Shown here piece after piece: positions 33,947-41,940 of a stretch of 64,000 bases of DNA (position 1 is its first letter; every line of letters begins with the position of its first letter). The notes beneath the pieces are model-generated. The model saw nothing but the letters and a program-made list of their open reading frames with translations. It made no database searches and was not told where the DNA came from. A program made the translations under genes and the position numbers. Source of the DNA: Pseudomonas turukhanskensis (GTDB lineage Bacteria > Pseudomonadota > Gammaproteobacteria > Pseudomonadales > Pseudomonadaceae); NCBI RefSeq assembly GCF_027922365.1, contig NZ_BSFN01000011.1, positions 1 through 64,000 on the forward strand, read 5' to 3'.

Positions 33947-34362
33947 TAGCCGAGCTGGCGAGGAATACGGTAGAGGGCCAGCAGTACGACACTGGACACG
34001 GCGAGCAGAATCAGCGGAATGGCTTCCAAGCCTGCGAACACCGCGATGGCGGCAATCCAGGCCGGCAAACCGGCACCGAGGAAAGCCTGGCGCCGGCGGG
34101 CGGCCAGGTCCAGCCAGGCGGCGGGTTCTTCCGGGGTGTCGAGCGCTTGTTCGGTGGCGATCAGGCCGCGCTTGAAGGCGGAAAACAGCGGCAGGCTGAC
34201 AAACATCGAGGCCAGGCCCCCGACAAACAGCGGCATCGCCAGCACCGACACGGTTTTACCGGCGCCGAACAGCAGGTTGACGATAAACACCGGCGCCAGG
34301 GTCAGCGCCAGTTGCCGCCACCACAAAAGGCCCAGGCGCTTGCGCACGTCAGCACGGGTCAC
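33946..34362 (-). CDS. Conserved membrane protein, ribA operon
   Basis: A 138-residue protein with two pairs of hydrophobic segments (LALTLAPVFIVNLLFG with VLAMPLFVGGLASMFVSLPLF, and GLPAWIAAIAVFAGLEAIPLILLAVSSVVLLALY) around a charged helix with Trp-rich EEPAAWLDLAARRR. The GTG start overlaps the ribA stop (GTGA) and its end overlaps btuF. I recall a protein of this kind next to ribA in P. aeruginosa but know no function. Confidence 0.75.
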   Translation of the reverse strand: MTRADVRKRLGLLWWRQLALTLAPVFIVNLLFGAGKTVSVLAMPLFVGGLASMFVSLPLFSAFKRGLIATEQALDTPEEPAAWLDLAARRRQAFLGAGLPAWIAAIAVFAGLEAIPLILLAVSSVVLLALYRIPRQLG

Positions 34363-34979
34363 AGACTTTCCTCAGCCTCGCCCTGGTGCTGGTTGCCGAG
34401 CAAGTGCCCCAGCTTGCCGGACTTGGTGGCCAGGTAGTATTTGTTGTGCGGGTTGTGCTCGATCTGCAGCGGCATGCGCTCGGCAACCGGAATGCCCATG
34501 TCGGCCAGCGCTTTGAGTTTGCGCGGGTTGTTGGTCATCAACTTCAGCGAGGTGATGCCCAGGTGATTAAGCATCGGCAGGCAGATGGCGTAATCACGCT
34601 GGTCAGCGGCAAAACCCAGGCGCTCGTTGGCTTCTACCGTATCGGCGCCACCATCTTGCAGCTCGTAGGCGCGGATCTTGTTCATCAGGCCAATGCCGCG
34701 GCCTTCCTGGCGCAAGTACAGCAGCACGCCACGGCCTTCTTTGGCGATGGCGGCCAGGGCCGCTTCCAGTTGAAAACCGCAGTCGCAGCGCAGGCTGAAC
34801 AGGGCATCACCGGTGAGGCATTCCGAATGCAGGCGACCCAGCACCGGCGCGCCATCGGCGACATCACCGAGGGTCAGTGCCACATGTTCACGGCCGGTGG
34901 CTTCTTCGAGAAAGCCATGCATGGTGAAAACGGCAAAGGGAGTGGGCAGCTGGGAGGCGGCGACGAAGACGACAGACAC
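34359..34979 (-). CDS. ribA: GTP cyclohydrolase II
   Basis: A 206-residue zinc enzyme that opens GTP to 2,5-diamino-6-ribosylamino-4-pyrimidinone 5'-phosphate, the entry to riboflavin. Zinc ligands are visible in SECLTGDALFSLRCDCGFQ (three Cys); YLRQEGRGIGLMNKIRAYELQDGGADTVEAN contains the GTP site; LMTNNPRKLKAL follows. Start is GTG (SVVFVAASQLPTPFA) with AGGAG 7 bases upstream. This is the only catalytically complete GCHII here, since the RibB protein has lost those residues. Confidence 0.96.
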   Translation of the reverse strand: MSVVFVAASQLPTPFAVFTMHGFLEEATGREHVALTLGDVADGAPVLGRLHSECLTGDALFSLRCDCGFQLEAALAAIAKEGRGVLLYLRQEGRGIGLMNKIRAYELQDGGADTVEANERLGFAADQRDYAICLPMLNHLGITSLKLMTNNPRKLKALADMGIPVAERMPLQIEHNPHNKYYLATKSGKLGHLLGNQHQGEAEESL

Positions 34980-35126
34980 CGAATGCTCCTGATAAAAAGG
35001 CGGATTAATCGCACGGGGGCGGCATTGTAACAGCAGGTTTGAAAGCCCGGTCAGCCTGAATTGCTGGCCATAAAGATCAAAGCAGTCGATGCATACACGT
35101 AAAAATTATAAGGCACCGTCAACCGC

Positions 35127-35996
35127 TCACCCGAGCCAGTCCACGACGATGCGCGAGGCCTGGGCCAGGGTTTCGTTGCGCGGCGCAGCGTCCTTGGCGT
35201 TTTGCGTCAGGTACAGCGCCAGCACCACAGGTGGTTTTCCCGCCGGCCAGAGCACCGCCACATCGTTCGTGGTGCCGTAGTCGCCGGTGCCGGTCTTGTC
35301 GCCCACCTGCCAGCTGGCCGGTACGCCGGCACGAATACGCGCCCCACCGGTGGTGTTGCCACGTAGCCAGTCTTGCAGTTGCTGACGCGCAGGCGGTTGC
35401 AGCGCCTCACCCAGCACCAGCTTTTGCAGGCTATGGGCCATGGCCAGCGGCGTGGTGGTGTCGCGCAGGTCACCGGGGATGGCTGTGTTCAGTTCGGTTT
35501 CCCAGCGCTCCAGGCGAAAGTGGTGGTCGCCAATGGAGCGGGCAAAGGTGGTGACGCCCTCGGGGCCGTCGAGCAGCTTCATCAGCAGGTTGGCGGCGCC
35601 GTTGTCGCTGTATTGAATGGTGGCGGCGCACAGCTCGGCGACGGTCATGCCGTCTTGCACATGCTGCTCGCTGATGGGCGAGTGGCTCACAAGGTCGCTT
35701 TTTCGGTAGGTGATGCGCTTTTGCAGCAAGCCTGGCGTCAGGGTGCTGCGCTGCAAAATGGCGCCCGCCAGCATGGCCTTGAAGGTGCTGCACAGGGGGA
35801 AGCGCTCATCGCCACGGAAACTCAGCACCTGGCCGTTGCCGGTGTTCAGGGCAACCACCCCGAGGCGCCCGGCAAAACTGCTTTCCAGTTGCGTGAGGCG
35901 CTGCAGCGGGTCGCTGGCAGTGGCAGCCCACGCTGGCAGCAAGGGCAACGCAGCGGCGGCGAGCAGAAAGGTTCGACGGTTGAACGAATAGGTCAT
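35127..35996 (-). CDS. Class A beta-lactamase with a Tat-type signal
   Basis: A 289-residue periplasmic serine beta-lactamase. N-terminus NRRTFLLAAAALPLLPAWA is a twin-arginine signal. Active-site motifs: PLCSTFK (Ser70-x-x-Lys73), YSDN (130 loop), RWETELN (Glu166) and DKTGTGDYG (234 loop). Residue 69 is Cys but position 238 is Gly, so the disulfide of KPC/SME-type carbapenemases is absent. It resembles chromosomal class A enzymes of environmental pseudomonads such as LUT-type; the spectrum cannot be read from sequence. It starts 4 bases after the stop of the protease-like gene, so no ampR-like regulator adjoins it and it probably shares that transcript. Confidence 0.93.
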   Translation of the reverse strand: MTYSFNRRTFLLAAAALPLLPAWAATASDPLQRLTQLESSFAGRLGVVALNTGNGQVLSFRGDERFPLCSTFKAMLAGAILQRSTLTPGLLQKRITYRKSDLVSHSPISEQHVQDGMTVAELCAATIQYSDNGAANLLMKLLDGPEGVTTFARSIGDHHFRLERWETELNTAIPGDLRDTTTPLAMAHSLQKLVLGEALQPPARQQLQDWLRGNTTGGARIRAGVPASWQVGDKTGTGDYGTTNDVAVLWPAGKPPVVLALYLTQNAKDAAPRNETLAQASRIVVDWLG

Positions 35997-36000
35997 AGGG

Positions 36001-36657
36001 CTAGTTTTTTGATTCCAGAATCAGCACACCCTGGTCTTCTCGCCAGCGTACCCGGCTGAGAAAACTCATGCCCAGTAAGGCTTCGGTGGGCGACGGACCG
36101 TCCAGCACCATAGCCTCCACACCCAACAATTCAATGGTGCCGACCTTCACTTTATCCAGCGTCACACGCCAGGCAGCGGCGGTTCCGCTGGCGGTGCTGA
36201 CGACCGTGGGTTTGCCGGTGGCGCGGTAGTCGATGCCCAACTGCTGTGCCTGGGAGCCGTTCATGGCGATGGTGGTGGCGCCGGTATCCACCAGAAACTG
36301 CACTTGCTGGCCGTTGGCCGAACCGGCAATCCAGTAGTGGCCACCCAGGCCCTTGGCGATGCTCACCTGGTTCTTGGTGGGGACGGCAAAGCCCTGGCTG
36401 TATTCACGTTCCAGCGTATAGGTGCGCTGCACGCCGTTGACGCGCAATACCGCGCTGCGGCTGTCGGCACTGACCACCACTACGCCGTCGGGGCCGGTAT
36501 TGCCGACTTTCACCAGTTTGCGAACGCCATCGACATTGATCACTGCCGCGCCCGGAAACAGCCCCACCACCATCACCTGTTCGGCGGCGCCAACCGAACC
36601 GATGGCCCAGAGGCTCAACAGCCCGGCGACCAGCGCGTACGTCCTGTGCTTTGTCAT
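36001..36657 (-). CDS. Retropepsin-like aspartic protease, exported
   Basis: A 218-residue protein: signal peptide HRTYALVAGLLSLWAIGSVGA, a domain of small beta-strands (residues 25-100), then a single-lobe aspartic protease domain with FLVDTGATTIAM (catalytic DTGA) near residue 125 and ALLGMSFLSRV (the flap-distal L-G-x-x-F-L element). Such TIGR02281-type proteins act as dimers. The ATG at 36657 was chosen; a TTG 11 codons earlier would overlap the solute-binding gene. Substrate unknown. Lies directly upstream of the beta-lactamase gene. Confidence 0.8.
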   Translation of the reverse strand: MTKHRTYALVAGLLSLWAIGSVGAAEQVMVVGLFPGAAVINVDGVRKLVKVGNTGPDGVVVVSADSRSAVLRVNGVQRTYTLEREYSQGFAVPTKNQVSIAKGLGGHYWIAGSANGQQVQFLVDTGATTIAMNGSQAQQLGIDYRATGKPTVVSTASGTAAAWRVTLDKVKVGTIELLGVEAMVLDGPSPTEALLGMSFLSRVRWREDQGVLILESKN

Positions 36658-36682
36658 AGCGTCATGCTCATTGCGTGGGGTT

Positions 36683-37411
36683 TCAGTCAAAGGGATAGGG
36701 TTGCTGCCAACGCTCGAATATCGGCCGCAAGCTGCCGTCTTTCACCAGTTGCTCCATGCGCGTGTCGAACACCTGTGCCAGCGCATGGCCATCGGGGGTG
36801 TCGGCAAAGCCAAGGTACAACGGCAGTTTGGTCAACTCGGTGGTGCGAAACTGCGTGGGGTCGTCGGCTTCTTTGAGCACGTCCTGCACTTCAGTCAGGG
36901 CATCGAGGTAAAAATCGACATGCTTCATTTCCAGCATCGAGAGGATACCGTCGCGCCGATAAACTTCTTGGTAGTGGTTCAAATGCGGCAGATATTTTTC
37001 GTAGGCGTAACCGCGTACCCAGGCCAGGCGAAAGCTGCCGGCGTTTTGCAAATTGATGGGCGGGGCATCGACCAGGCTAAGCGCGGTGATGTCGTCGGCG
37101 TCGTAGTTCCAGCGGGGATAGAACACGCCTTCCTGGATTTCATTCAGGTACGAGCCCACCCACGCATCGGCACCGCCGCGTTGCACCAGGCCCACCGAGC
37201 GGGTGTAGGGCACGCTGTGAATCTTCAGGCTGATGCCGGCCGGCTCGAACACCGCGCGCAGTACATCCCAGGCAATGCCGCTGCCATCGGCATTGGTATG
37301 CCCGGCCCACACTTCACTGGCCAGGCGGATTTGCGTCGGTACTGCTGCCGATGCCCATTGCGCGCAGAATAATTGGGCACTGATGACGACCGCTAACCAC
37401 ATGCCACGCAT
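36683..37411 (-). CDS. Periplasmic solute-binding protein, family 3
   Basis: A 242-residue protein with signal peptide MRGMWLAVVISAQLFCAQWASA and a SBP_bac_3-type fold (IRLASEVWAGHTNADGSGIAWDVLRAVFEPAGISLKI, GGADAWVGSYLNE, DFYLDALTEVQDVL). No ABC permease or ATPase genes adjoin it, so it may be an orphan receptor rather than a transporter subunit. ATG has GAGG 10 bases upstream. The stop overlaps an upstream TTG of the protease gene. Ligand unknown. Confidence 0.82.
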   Translation of the reverse strand: MRGMWLAVVISAQLFCAQWASAAVPTQIRLASEVWAGHTNADGSGIAWDVLRAVFEPAGISLKIHSVPYTRSVGLVQRGGADAWVGSYLNEIQEGVFYPRWNYDADDITALSLVDAPPINLQNAGSFRLAWVRGYAYEKYLPHLNHYQEVYRRDGILSMLEMKHVDFYLDALTEVQDVLKEADDPTQFRTTELTKLPLYLGFADTPDGHALAQVFDTRMEQLVKDGSLRPIFERWQQPYPFD

Positions 37412-37456
37412 AAGCCGTTTTCCTCAGGCGCCGCCGTGCATCCCTAAACGGCCCCA

Positions 37457-37972
37457 CTAGCCAAACCAGTGCTGGGCCCACCCCCACACCACCAACTGCA
37501 TGGCCAGCCAGGCGAAGACGCCGGCCAGCAGGTCGTCGAGCATGATGCCGACGCCGCCGTGAACATGCCGGTCGATCCAGCGGATCGGCCAGGGTTTGAG
37601 AATGTCGAAAATCCGGAACATCACAAAGCCTAGCAGTAACCACCCCCAGCCCTCGGGCACCAGCCATAGGGTGATCCACATGCCGACCATCTCGTCCCAG
37701 ACGATGCCTTCGTGGTCGTGCACACGCAAATCATCGGCCACCTTGCCGCACAGCCAGAAGCCGAACAGCATGGTGATGCCCAGCATCAGCCAGTAGCCCC
37801 AGTCGGGCAGCATCTGCCACAGCGGAATAAACGGCAGCGCCACCAGCGAACCCCAGGTGCCTGGGGCTTTGGGCAAGGTGCCGGAGCCAAAGCCGAAGGC
37901 CAGAAAATGCCACGGGTTGCGCCACACCGACGGCGGCGCGTCAGGTACCGTTTTCTTGCTTGGTTGAGTCAC
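37457..37972 (-). CDS. pgpA: Phosphatidylglycerophosphatase A
   Basis: A 171-residue inner-membrane phosphatase that makes phosphatidylglycerol. Characteristic FGFGSGTLPKAPGTWGSLVAL near residue 25, DDLRVHDHEGIVWDEMVGMWI (catalytic Asp/Glu/His) near 85, and IMLDDLLAGVFAWLAMQL at the C-terminus, with four membrane helices. Start is GTG (TQPSKKTVPDAPP) inside the end of thiL, a 32-base overlap; an upstream ATG would overlap more. Last gene of the nrdR-rib-nusB-thiL block. Confidence 0.93.
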   Translation of the reverse strand: MTQPSKKTVPDAPPSVWRNPWHFLAFGFGSGTLPKAPGTWGSLVALPFIPLWQMLPDWGYWLMLGITMLFGFWLCGKVADDLRVHDHEGIVWDEMVGMWITLWLVPEGWGWLLLGFVMFRIFDILKPWPIRWIDRHVHGGVGIMLDDLLAGVFAWLAMQLVVWGWAQHWFG

Positions 37973-38933
37973 CCGCGCCCCCAAAATGTAGATAGCCGCG
38001 CGAAGAAGGCGCAAGGCTATGACCGGCCGAATCCAATAAGTGCACCCCATTTCCGGCCACCACGCGACCGATGACCGTCACCGGCCAGCCGTCTCGTTGC
38101 AGTTGGGCCACGTGCGCCTGCGCCACGGTAAAGGCCAGCACGTAATCATCACCACCGCTCAGCGCGCACTCCCAGGCTTTTTCCTGGGGCAGCCAGGCCG
38201 CCACTGCCGGCGACAGCGGCAGGCGCTCGCGCTCGATATGCAGGGCCACCTTGGAAGCCAGGGCGATATGGCCACAATCGGCCAGCAGCCCATCGGAGAT
38301 ATCCAGCGCTGCCGTGGCTTTGCCCCGCAGTGCCTGACCGAAAGCCAACTGCGGCTCCGGCGCCCAGTACCGGGCCAGTAGCGGCTCGGCAATGGCGGCC
38401 GGCGCCGTGCACTGGTTCAGCACCAGCGGCAAGGCCGCGGCCGCATCACCCAACGGCCCGCCCACACAGAGCACGTCGCCCACCTGGGCACCGGCACGGG
38501 TCAGCGCCTGGCCGGCTGGCACCCGGCCGAACACCGTGACGGTGAGGGTCAGCGGGCCACGGGTGGTGTCGCCGCCAATCAGGCGCATATCGCACGCCTG
38601 CGCCATCTGATTGAGGCCCGTGGCAAACGCTTGCAGCCAGTCGGCATCAGCTTGCGGCAAGGTCAGCGCCAGCGTGAAGCCGATGGGCGCGGCGCCCATG
38701 GCAGCCAGGTCGCTGGTGGCCACGGCCAAGGCACGCTGGCCGAGCAGAAAGGCGTCACAGGTATGGGGAAAATGCACACCGATCACGAGTGTGTCGGTGG
38801 AAACCGCCAGCTGTTCGCCAGCGGCCAGAGCCAGCAGGGCACAATCGTCGCCGATACCCTGCACCACACCCTCGCCCGGCTGCGCGCAAGGCGCAGCGGC
38901 GAAGTAGCGGCGGATCAGTTCAAACTCACCCAC
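37941..38933 (-). CDS. thiL: Thiamine-monophosphate kinase
   Basis: A 330-residue AIR synthase-fold kinase making thiamine diphosphate. Start is GTG giving MGEFELIRRYFAAAP, the usual N-terminus; the open frame continues upstream through nusB. Motifs: GIGDDCALL, STDTLVIGVHF, ATSDLAAMGAAP, RLIGGDTTRGP, LDISDGLLADCGHI, ALSGGDDYVLAF. Eight bases separate it from nusB and its 3' end overlaps pgpA. Confidence 0.95.
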   Translation of the reverse strand: MGEFELIRRYFAAAPCAQPGEGVVQGIGDDCALLALAAGEQLAVSTDTLVIGVHFPHTCDAFLLGQRALAVATSDLAAMGAAPIGFTLALTLPQADADWLQAFATGLNQMAQACDMRLIGGDTTRGPLTLTVTVFGRVPAGQALTRAGAQVGDVLCVGGPLGDAAAALPLVLNQCTAPAAIAEPLLARYWAPEPQLAFGQALRGKATAALDISDGLLADCGHIALASKVALHIERERLPLSPAVAAWLPQEKAWECALSGGDDYVLAFTVAQAHVAQLQRDGWPVTVIGRVVAGNGVHLLDSAGHSLAPSSRGYLHFGGAGDSTKQENGT

Positions 38934-38941
38934 GGCTCCGG

Positions 38942-39439
38942 TCAACGCTTGTTGGCGTTGACTTCGGCAGCGCGCAAGCGCGGCGCCAACTTGTCCAACA
39001 CACCGTTGACGAACTTGTGCCCGTCGGTAGCGCCGAACACTTTGGCCAGCTCGATACCTTCGTTGATCACTACGCGGTACGGCACGTCCACGCGTTTGAG
39101 CATCTCGAAAGTGGACAGGCGCAGGATGGCCAGCTCTACCGGGTCGAGCTCTTCCTGAGCGCGGTCCAGGCACGGCGCAAACGCGGCGTCGATCTCGGTC
39201 TTGTTGGCGGGTACGCCGTGCAGAATCTCACGGAAGTACGCGCCATCGACGCTGCTGAAATCGTTGTCGACGCGAAACTGCGCCTCGATTTCATTTACCG
39301 ACTGACCGGCCAAATGCCACTGATACAACGCCTGCATGGCCAGGCTACGCGCCTGGCGACGGGCCGCGATCTTGCCGGTGGGCGCGTTCGGGCCTTTTTC
39401 TGCGGGCGGGTTGAAGGTGTCGTCTTCGTCGTTAATCAC
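38942..39439 (-). CDS. nusB: Transcription antitermination factor NusB
   Basis: A 165-residue all-helical RNA-binding protein that pairs with NusE (S10) on boxA for rRNA antitermination. ARRQARSLAMQALYQWHLAG is the conserved Arg-rich N-terminal helix; VAILRLSTFEMLKRVDVPYRVVINEGIELAKVFGATDGHKFVNGVLDKLA is the C-terminal signature. An acidic N-terminal extension (DDEDDTFNPPAE) precedes it. The ATG overlaps the ribH stop by 4 bases. Confidence 0.97.
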   Translation of the reverse strand: MINDEDDTFNPPAEKGPNAPTGKIAARRQARSLAMQALYQWHLAGQSVNEIEAQFRVDNDFSSVDGAYFREILHGVPANKTEIDAAFAPCLDRAQEELDPVELAILRLSTFEMLKRVDVPYRVVINEGIELAKVFGATDGHKFVNGVLDKLAPRLRAAEVNANKR

Positions 39440-39912
39440 TTGGCCTCCAACTGCGCCAGCAGGCTGACCATTTCCAGGGCGGAAAGGGCTGCTTCGGCAC
39501 CTTTGTTACCGGCTTTGGTGCCGGAACGTTCGATGGCTTGCTCGATGGAATCTACCGTCAGCACGCCGAAGGAAACCGGTACGCCGAATTCCATGGACAC
39601 CTGGGCCAGGCCCTTGGTGCATTCGCCGGCCACGTATTCGAAATGCGGAGTACCGCCACGAATCACGGCGCCGAGGGCGATGATGGCGGCGTATTCGCTG
39701 CGCTGGGCAACTTTCTGGGCAACCAGGGGAATTTCGAATGCGCCAGGAGCACGGATGATGGTGATGTCGCTTTCGCTCACGCCGTGACGCACCAGGGCGT
39801 CAACGGCACCGCTCACCAGGCTTTCGACCACGAAGCTGTTGAAGCGGCCAACCACCAATGCATAGCGGCCTTTGGGGGCAATGAAAGTACCTTCGATGGT
39901 CTTCAGGGTCAT
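39436..39912 (-). CDS. ribH: 6,7-Dimethyl-8-ribityllumazine synthase
   Basis: A 158-residue lumazine synthase that joins 5-amino-6-ribitylaminouracil and dihydroxybutanone phosphate; assembles into an icosahedral or decameric shell. ALVVGRFNSFVVESLVSGAVDAL, RAPGAFEIPLVAQKVA, ALGAVIRGGTPHFEYVAGECTKGL, VSFGVLTVDSIEQAIERSG are all conserved, with the catalytic His in TPHFE. ATG chosen at 39912; the frame is open 23 codons upstream through a hairpin region. Overlaps nusB. Confidence 0.97.
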   Translation of the reverse strand: MTLKTIEGTFIAPKGRYALVVGRFNSFVVESLVSGAVDALVRHGVSESDITIIRAPGAFEIPLVAQKVAQRSEYAAIIALGAVIRGGTPHFEYVAGECTKGLAQVSMEFGVPVSFGVLTVDSIEQAIERSGTKAGNKGAEAALSALEMVSLLAQLEAK

Positions 39913-39949
39913 GGCGTTCTCGTCTTGAAAGAGCAAATTAGAGTAAAGA

Positions 39950-40022
39950 CCCAGCTGCGACTTCTGCGCGCAGCTGGGCATAAAACGTTCGATTTTGGCC
40001 TGCCGCCAGCAACACGGCAGGC
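39950..40022 (-). promoter_or_regulatory. Two hairpins in the ribB-ribH gap
   Basis: GCCTGCCG (39998-40005) / CGGCAGGC (40015-40022) and CCCAGCTGCG (39950-39959) / CGCAGCTGGG (39969-39978). On the minus strand the second is followed by TCTTTACTC, a weak U-tract. They may moderate read-through or mRNA stability between ribB and ribH. Confidence 0.5.
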
Positions 40023-40029
40023 TCGGCCC

Positions 40030-41124
40030 TTATTCAGAGGGCAGATATTCTACAACTTCCAGGTCGAAGCCGGATATCGCGTTGAACTTCATGGGCGAGC
40101 TGAGCAGGCGCATTTTGCGCACGCCCAGGTCGCGCAGAATCTGCGAACCGGCACCCACGGTGCTGTAAGTGTTGGTGGCCGCCGCTTTCGGATCGCCGCT
40201 GGGCCGTTGCTGCAGGTGCGCCAACAGGTCCGGGCCGGTCAGTTGATGGCCAAGCAACAGCACCACCCCACTGCCCGCCTCCGCCACCTTGGTCATGGCA
40301 GCGCGCAGGCTCCAGCGGCCCGCCTGCTTGACCATCAACAGATCGCGCAAAGGCTCCATGTTGTGCACCCGTACCAGCGTTGGCTGTTCCGGATTAATGG
40401 CGCCCAGCGTCAGGGCCATGTGCACGTCGCCTTCTACCGAATCACGGTAGGTCACCAGGTTGAAGTGGCCGACCTCGGTGTCCAGCGGCTGCTCGGCAAT
40501 CCGCTCAACGGTGTGTTCGTGCATCAGACGGTAGTGGATCAGGTCGGCGATGGTGCCGATCTTGATGCCGTGGGTCTCGGCAAACACTTCCAGTTCGGCG
40601 CGGCGGCTCATGGTGCCGTCGTCGTTCATGATTTCGCAGATCACGCCGCTCGGTTCAAACCCACCGAGGCGCGCCAGATCGCAGGCCGCTTCGGTGTGGC
40701 CGGCACGGGCCAACACGCCGCCCGGCTGGGCCATCAGCGGGAAGATATGGCCGGGGCTGACGATATCGTCGGCCACAGCATCCTTGGCGGCAGCGGCCTG
40801 TACGGTGCGGGCGCGGTCGGCGGCGGAGATGCCGGTGGTCACGCCGGTGGCCGCTTCGATGGACACGGTGAACTTGGTGCCAAAGCCCGAACCATTGCGC
40901 GGTGCCATCAGCGGCAGCTTCAGGGTTTCGCAACGCTCGCGACTCATGGGCATGCAGATCAGCCCGCGGGCGTGCTTGGCCATAAAGTTGATGTGTTCAG
41001 CGGTGATGCATTCGGAGGCGATGATCAGGTCGCCTTCGTTCTCGCGGTCTTCGTCATCCATGAGGATGACCATTTTGCCGGCACGGATATCGGCAACCAA
41101 TTCTTCGATGCTGTTAAGAGCCAT
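40030..41124 (-). CDS. ribB: 3,4-Dihydroxy-2-butanone 4-phosphate synthase with degenerate GCHII domain
   Basis: A 364-residue two-domain protein. Residues 1-200 are the DHBP synthase (DDEDRENEGDLIIASE metal site, HARGLICMPMS, GHTEAACDLARLGG), which makes the four-carbon unit for RibH. Residues 205-364 have the GTP cyclohydrolase II fold but lack its zinc cysteines (no C-x-S-x-x-C-D-C segment), so only the first activity is expected; pseudomonad RibB proteins of this RibBX form are known. The genuine GCHII is RibA at 34359-34979. Confidence 0.94.
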   Translation of the reverse strand: MALNSIEELVADIRAGKMVILMDDEDRENEGDLIIASECITAEHINFMAKHARGLICMPMSRERCETLKLPLMAPRNGSGFGTKFTVSIEAATGVTTGISAADRARTVQAAAAKDAVADDIVSPGHIFPLMAQPGGVLARAGHTEAACDLARLGGFEPSGVICEIMNDDGTMSRRAELEVFAETHGIKIGTIADLIHYRLMHEHTVERIAEQPLDTEVGHFNLVTYRDSVEGDVHMALTLGAINPEQPTLVRVHNMEPLRDLLMVKQAGRWSLRAAMTKVAEAGSGVVLLLGHQLTGPDLLAHLQQRPSGDPKAAATNTYSTVGAGSQILRDLGVRKMRLLSSPMKFNAISGFDLEVVEYLPSE

Positions 41125-41142
41125 GGGTCATGCCTTACGTAA

Positions 41143-41799
41143 TTAGCGGTAGCCGTGTTCGGCGAGGAAACTTTCAGTGATACCCGACGCTTTCGGCTCG
41201 GCGGCCTTGTCGCCGAGCAGCAGGCGCTCGAGGTAGCGCGCCAGCAGATCGACTTCAAGGTTGACCTGCCGACCCGGCCGGTAGTCGGCCATGATGGTTT
41301 CACCCAGGGTGTGCGGCACGATGGTCAGCTCGAACTCGGCGCCATTGACGCCATTGACCGTGAGGCTCGTGCCGTCGACGGTGATCGAGCCCTTGAGGGC
41401 GATGTACTTGGCCAGCTCGCGCGGGGCGCGGATGCGAAATTGCACGGCGCGGGCGTTGTCCTCGCGGGCAATCACTTCGCCAACGCCATCGACATGGCCG
41501 CTGACCAGATGGCCACCGAGGCGGCTGCTGGGGGTCAGGGCTTTTTCGAGGTTGACCTTGCTGCCGGTTTTCAAATCGATAAAGGCGCTGCAAGCCAGGG
41601 TTTCGCGGCTGACATCAGCCCAGAAGCCGTCGCCAGGCAATTCCACGGCCGTGAGGCACACGCCGTTGACGGCAATGCTGTCGCCCAGTTTGACGTCGGC
41701 CAGGTCCAGCTTGCCGGTTTCCACATACACGCGAACATCGCCGCCTTTGGGGCTGAGGGCGCGAATGGTGCCGAGGGCTTCGATTATTCCGGTGAACAT
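41143..41799 (-). CDS. ribC: Riboflavin synthase (alpha subunit)
   Basis: A 218-residue enzyme that dismutates two lumazines to riboflavin; called ribE in some nomenclatures. Start MFTGIIEALGTI with AAGGAGG upstream is decisive; the frame upstream runs through the FMN riboswitch. Two similar domains: DSIAVNGVCLTAV and GSITVDGTSLTVNGV, with VDVSRETL-like ADVSRETLACS and GGHLVSGHVDGVG. A 20-codon leader ORF overlaps its start in another frame. First gene behind the FMN riboswitch. Confidence 0.96.
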   Translation of the reverse strand: MFTGIIEALGTIRALSPKGGDVRVYVETGKLDLADVKLGDSIAVNGVCLTAVELPGDGFWADVSRETLACSAFIDLKTGSKVNLEKALTPSSRLGGHLVSGHVDGVGEVIAREDNARAVQFRIRAPRELAKYIALKGSITVDGTSLTVNGVNGAEFELTIVPHTLGETIMADYRPGRQVNLEVDLLARYLERLLLGDKAAEPKASGITESFLAEHGYR

Positions 41800-41846
41800 G
41801 CGGCCTCCTTGGCAGAAGGTGCCGCTAACTTGATGCGGTAGAGCAT
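41784..41846 (-). CDS. Possible 20-codon leader peptide overlapping ribC
   Basis: ATG at 41846 has AGGAG 8 bases upstream and opens MLYRIKLAAPSAKEAACSPE, stopping at TAA inside ribC, 12 bases past the ribC ATG. The AGGAGG used by ribC lies within it. Ribosomes finishing here would be placed to re-start on ribC. The AGG of its own ribosome site is in the right arm of a hairpin (41857-41876). The peptide itself looks undistinguished; translation is a prediction. Confidence 0.45.
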   Translation of the reverse strand: MLYRIKLAAPSAKEAACSPE

Positions 41847-41856
41847 GGATCGAACT

Positions 41857-41876
41857 CCTGTTTAATGAAAAACAGG
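41857..41876 (-). promoter_or_regulatory. Hairpin masking the leader ribosome site
   Basis: Minus strand CCTGTTT-TTCATT-AAACAGG, a 7-bp stem; the final AGG is part of the AGGAG before the leader ORF. It lies 64 bases after the FMN aptamer and is a candidate expression platform controlling translation. Confidence 0.55.
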
Positions 41877-41940
41877 GCGTGTTGGATCGAAGGGGATGTG
41901 TCGAGCGAGCGCACGCACGCGTGGGCCCTGGCAGGCAATC

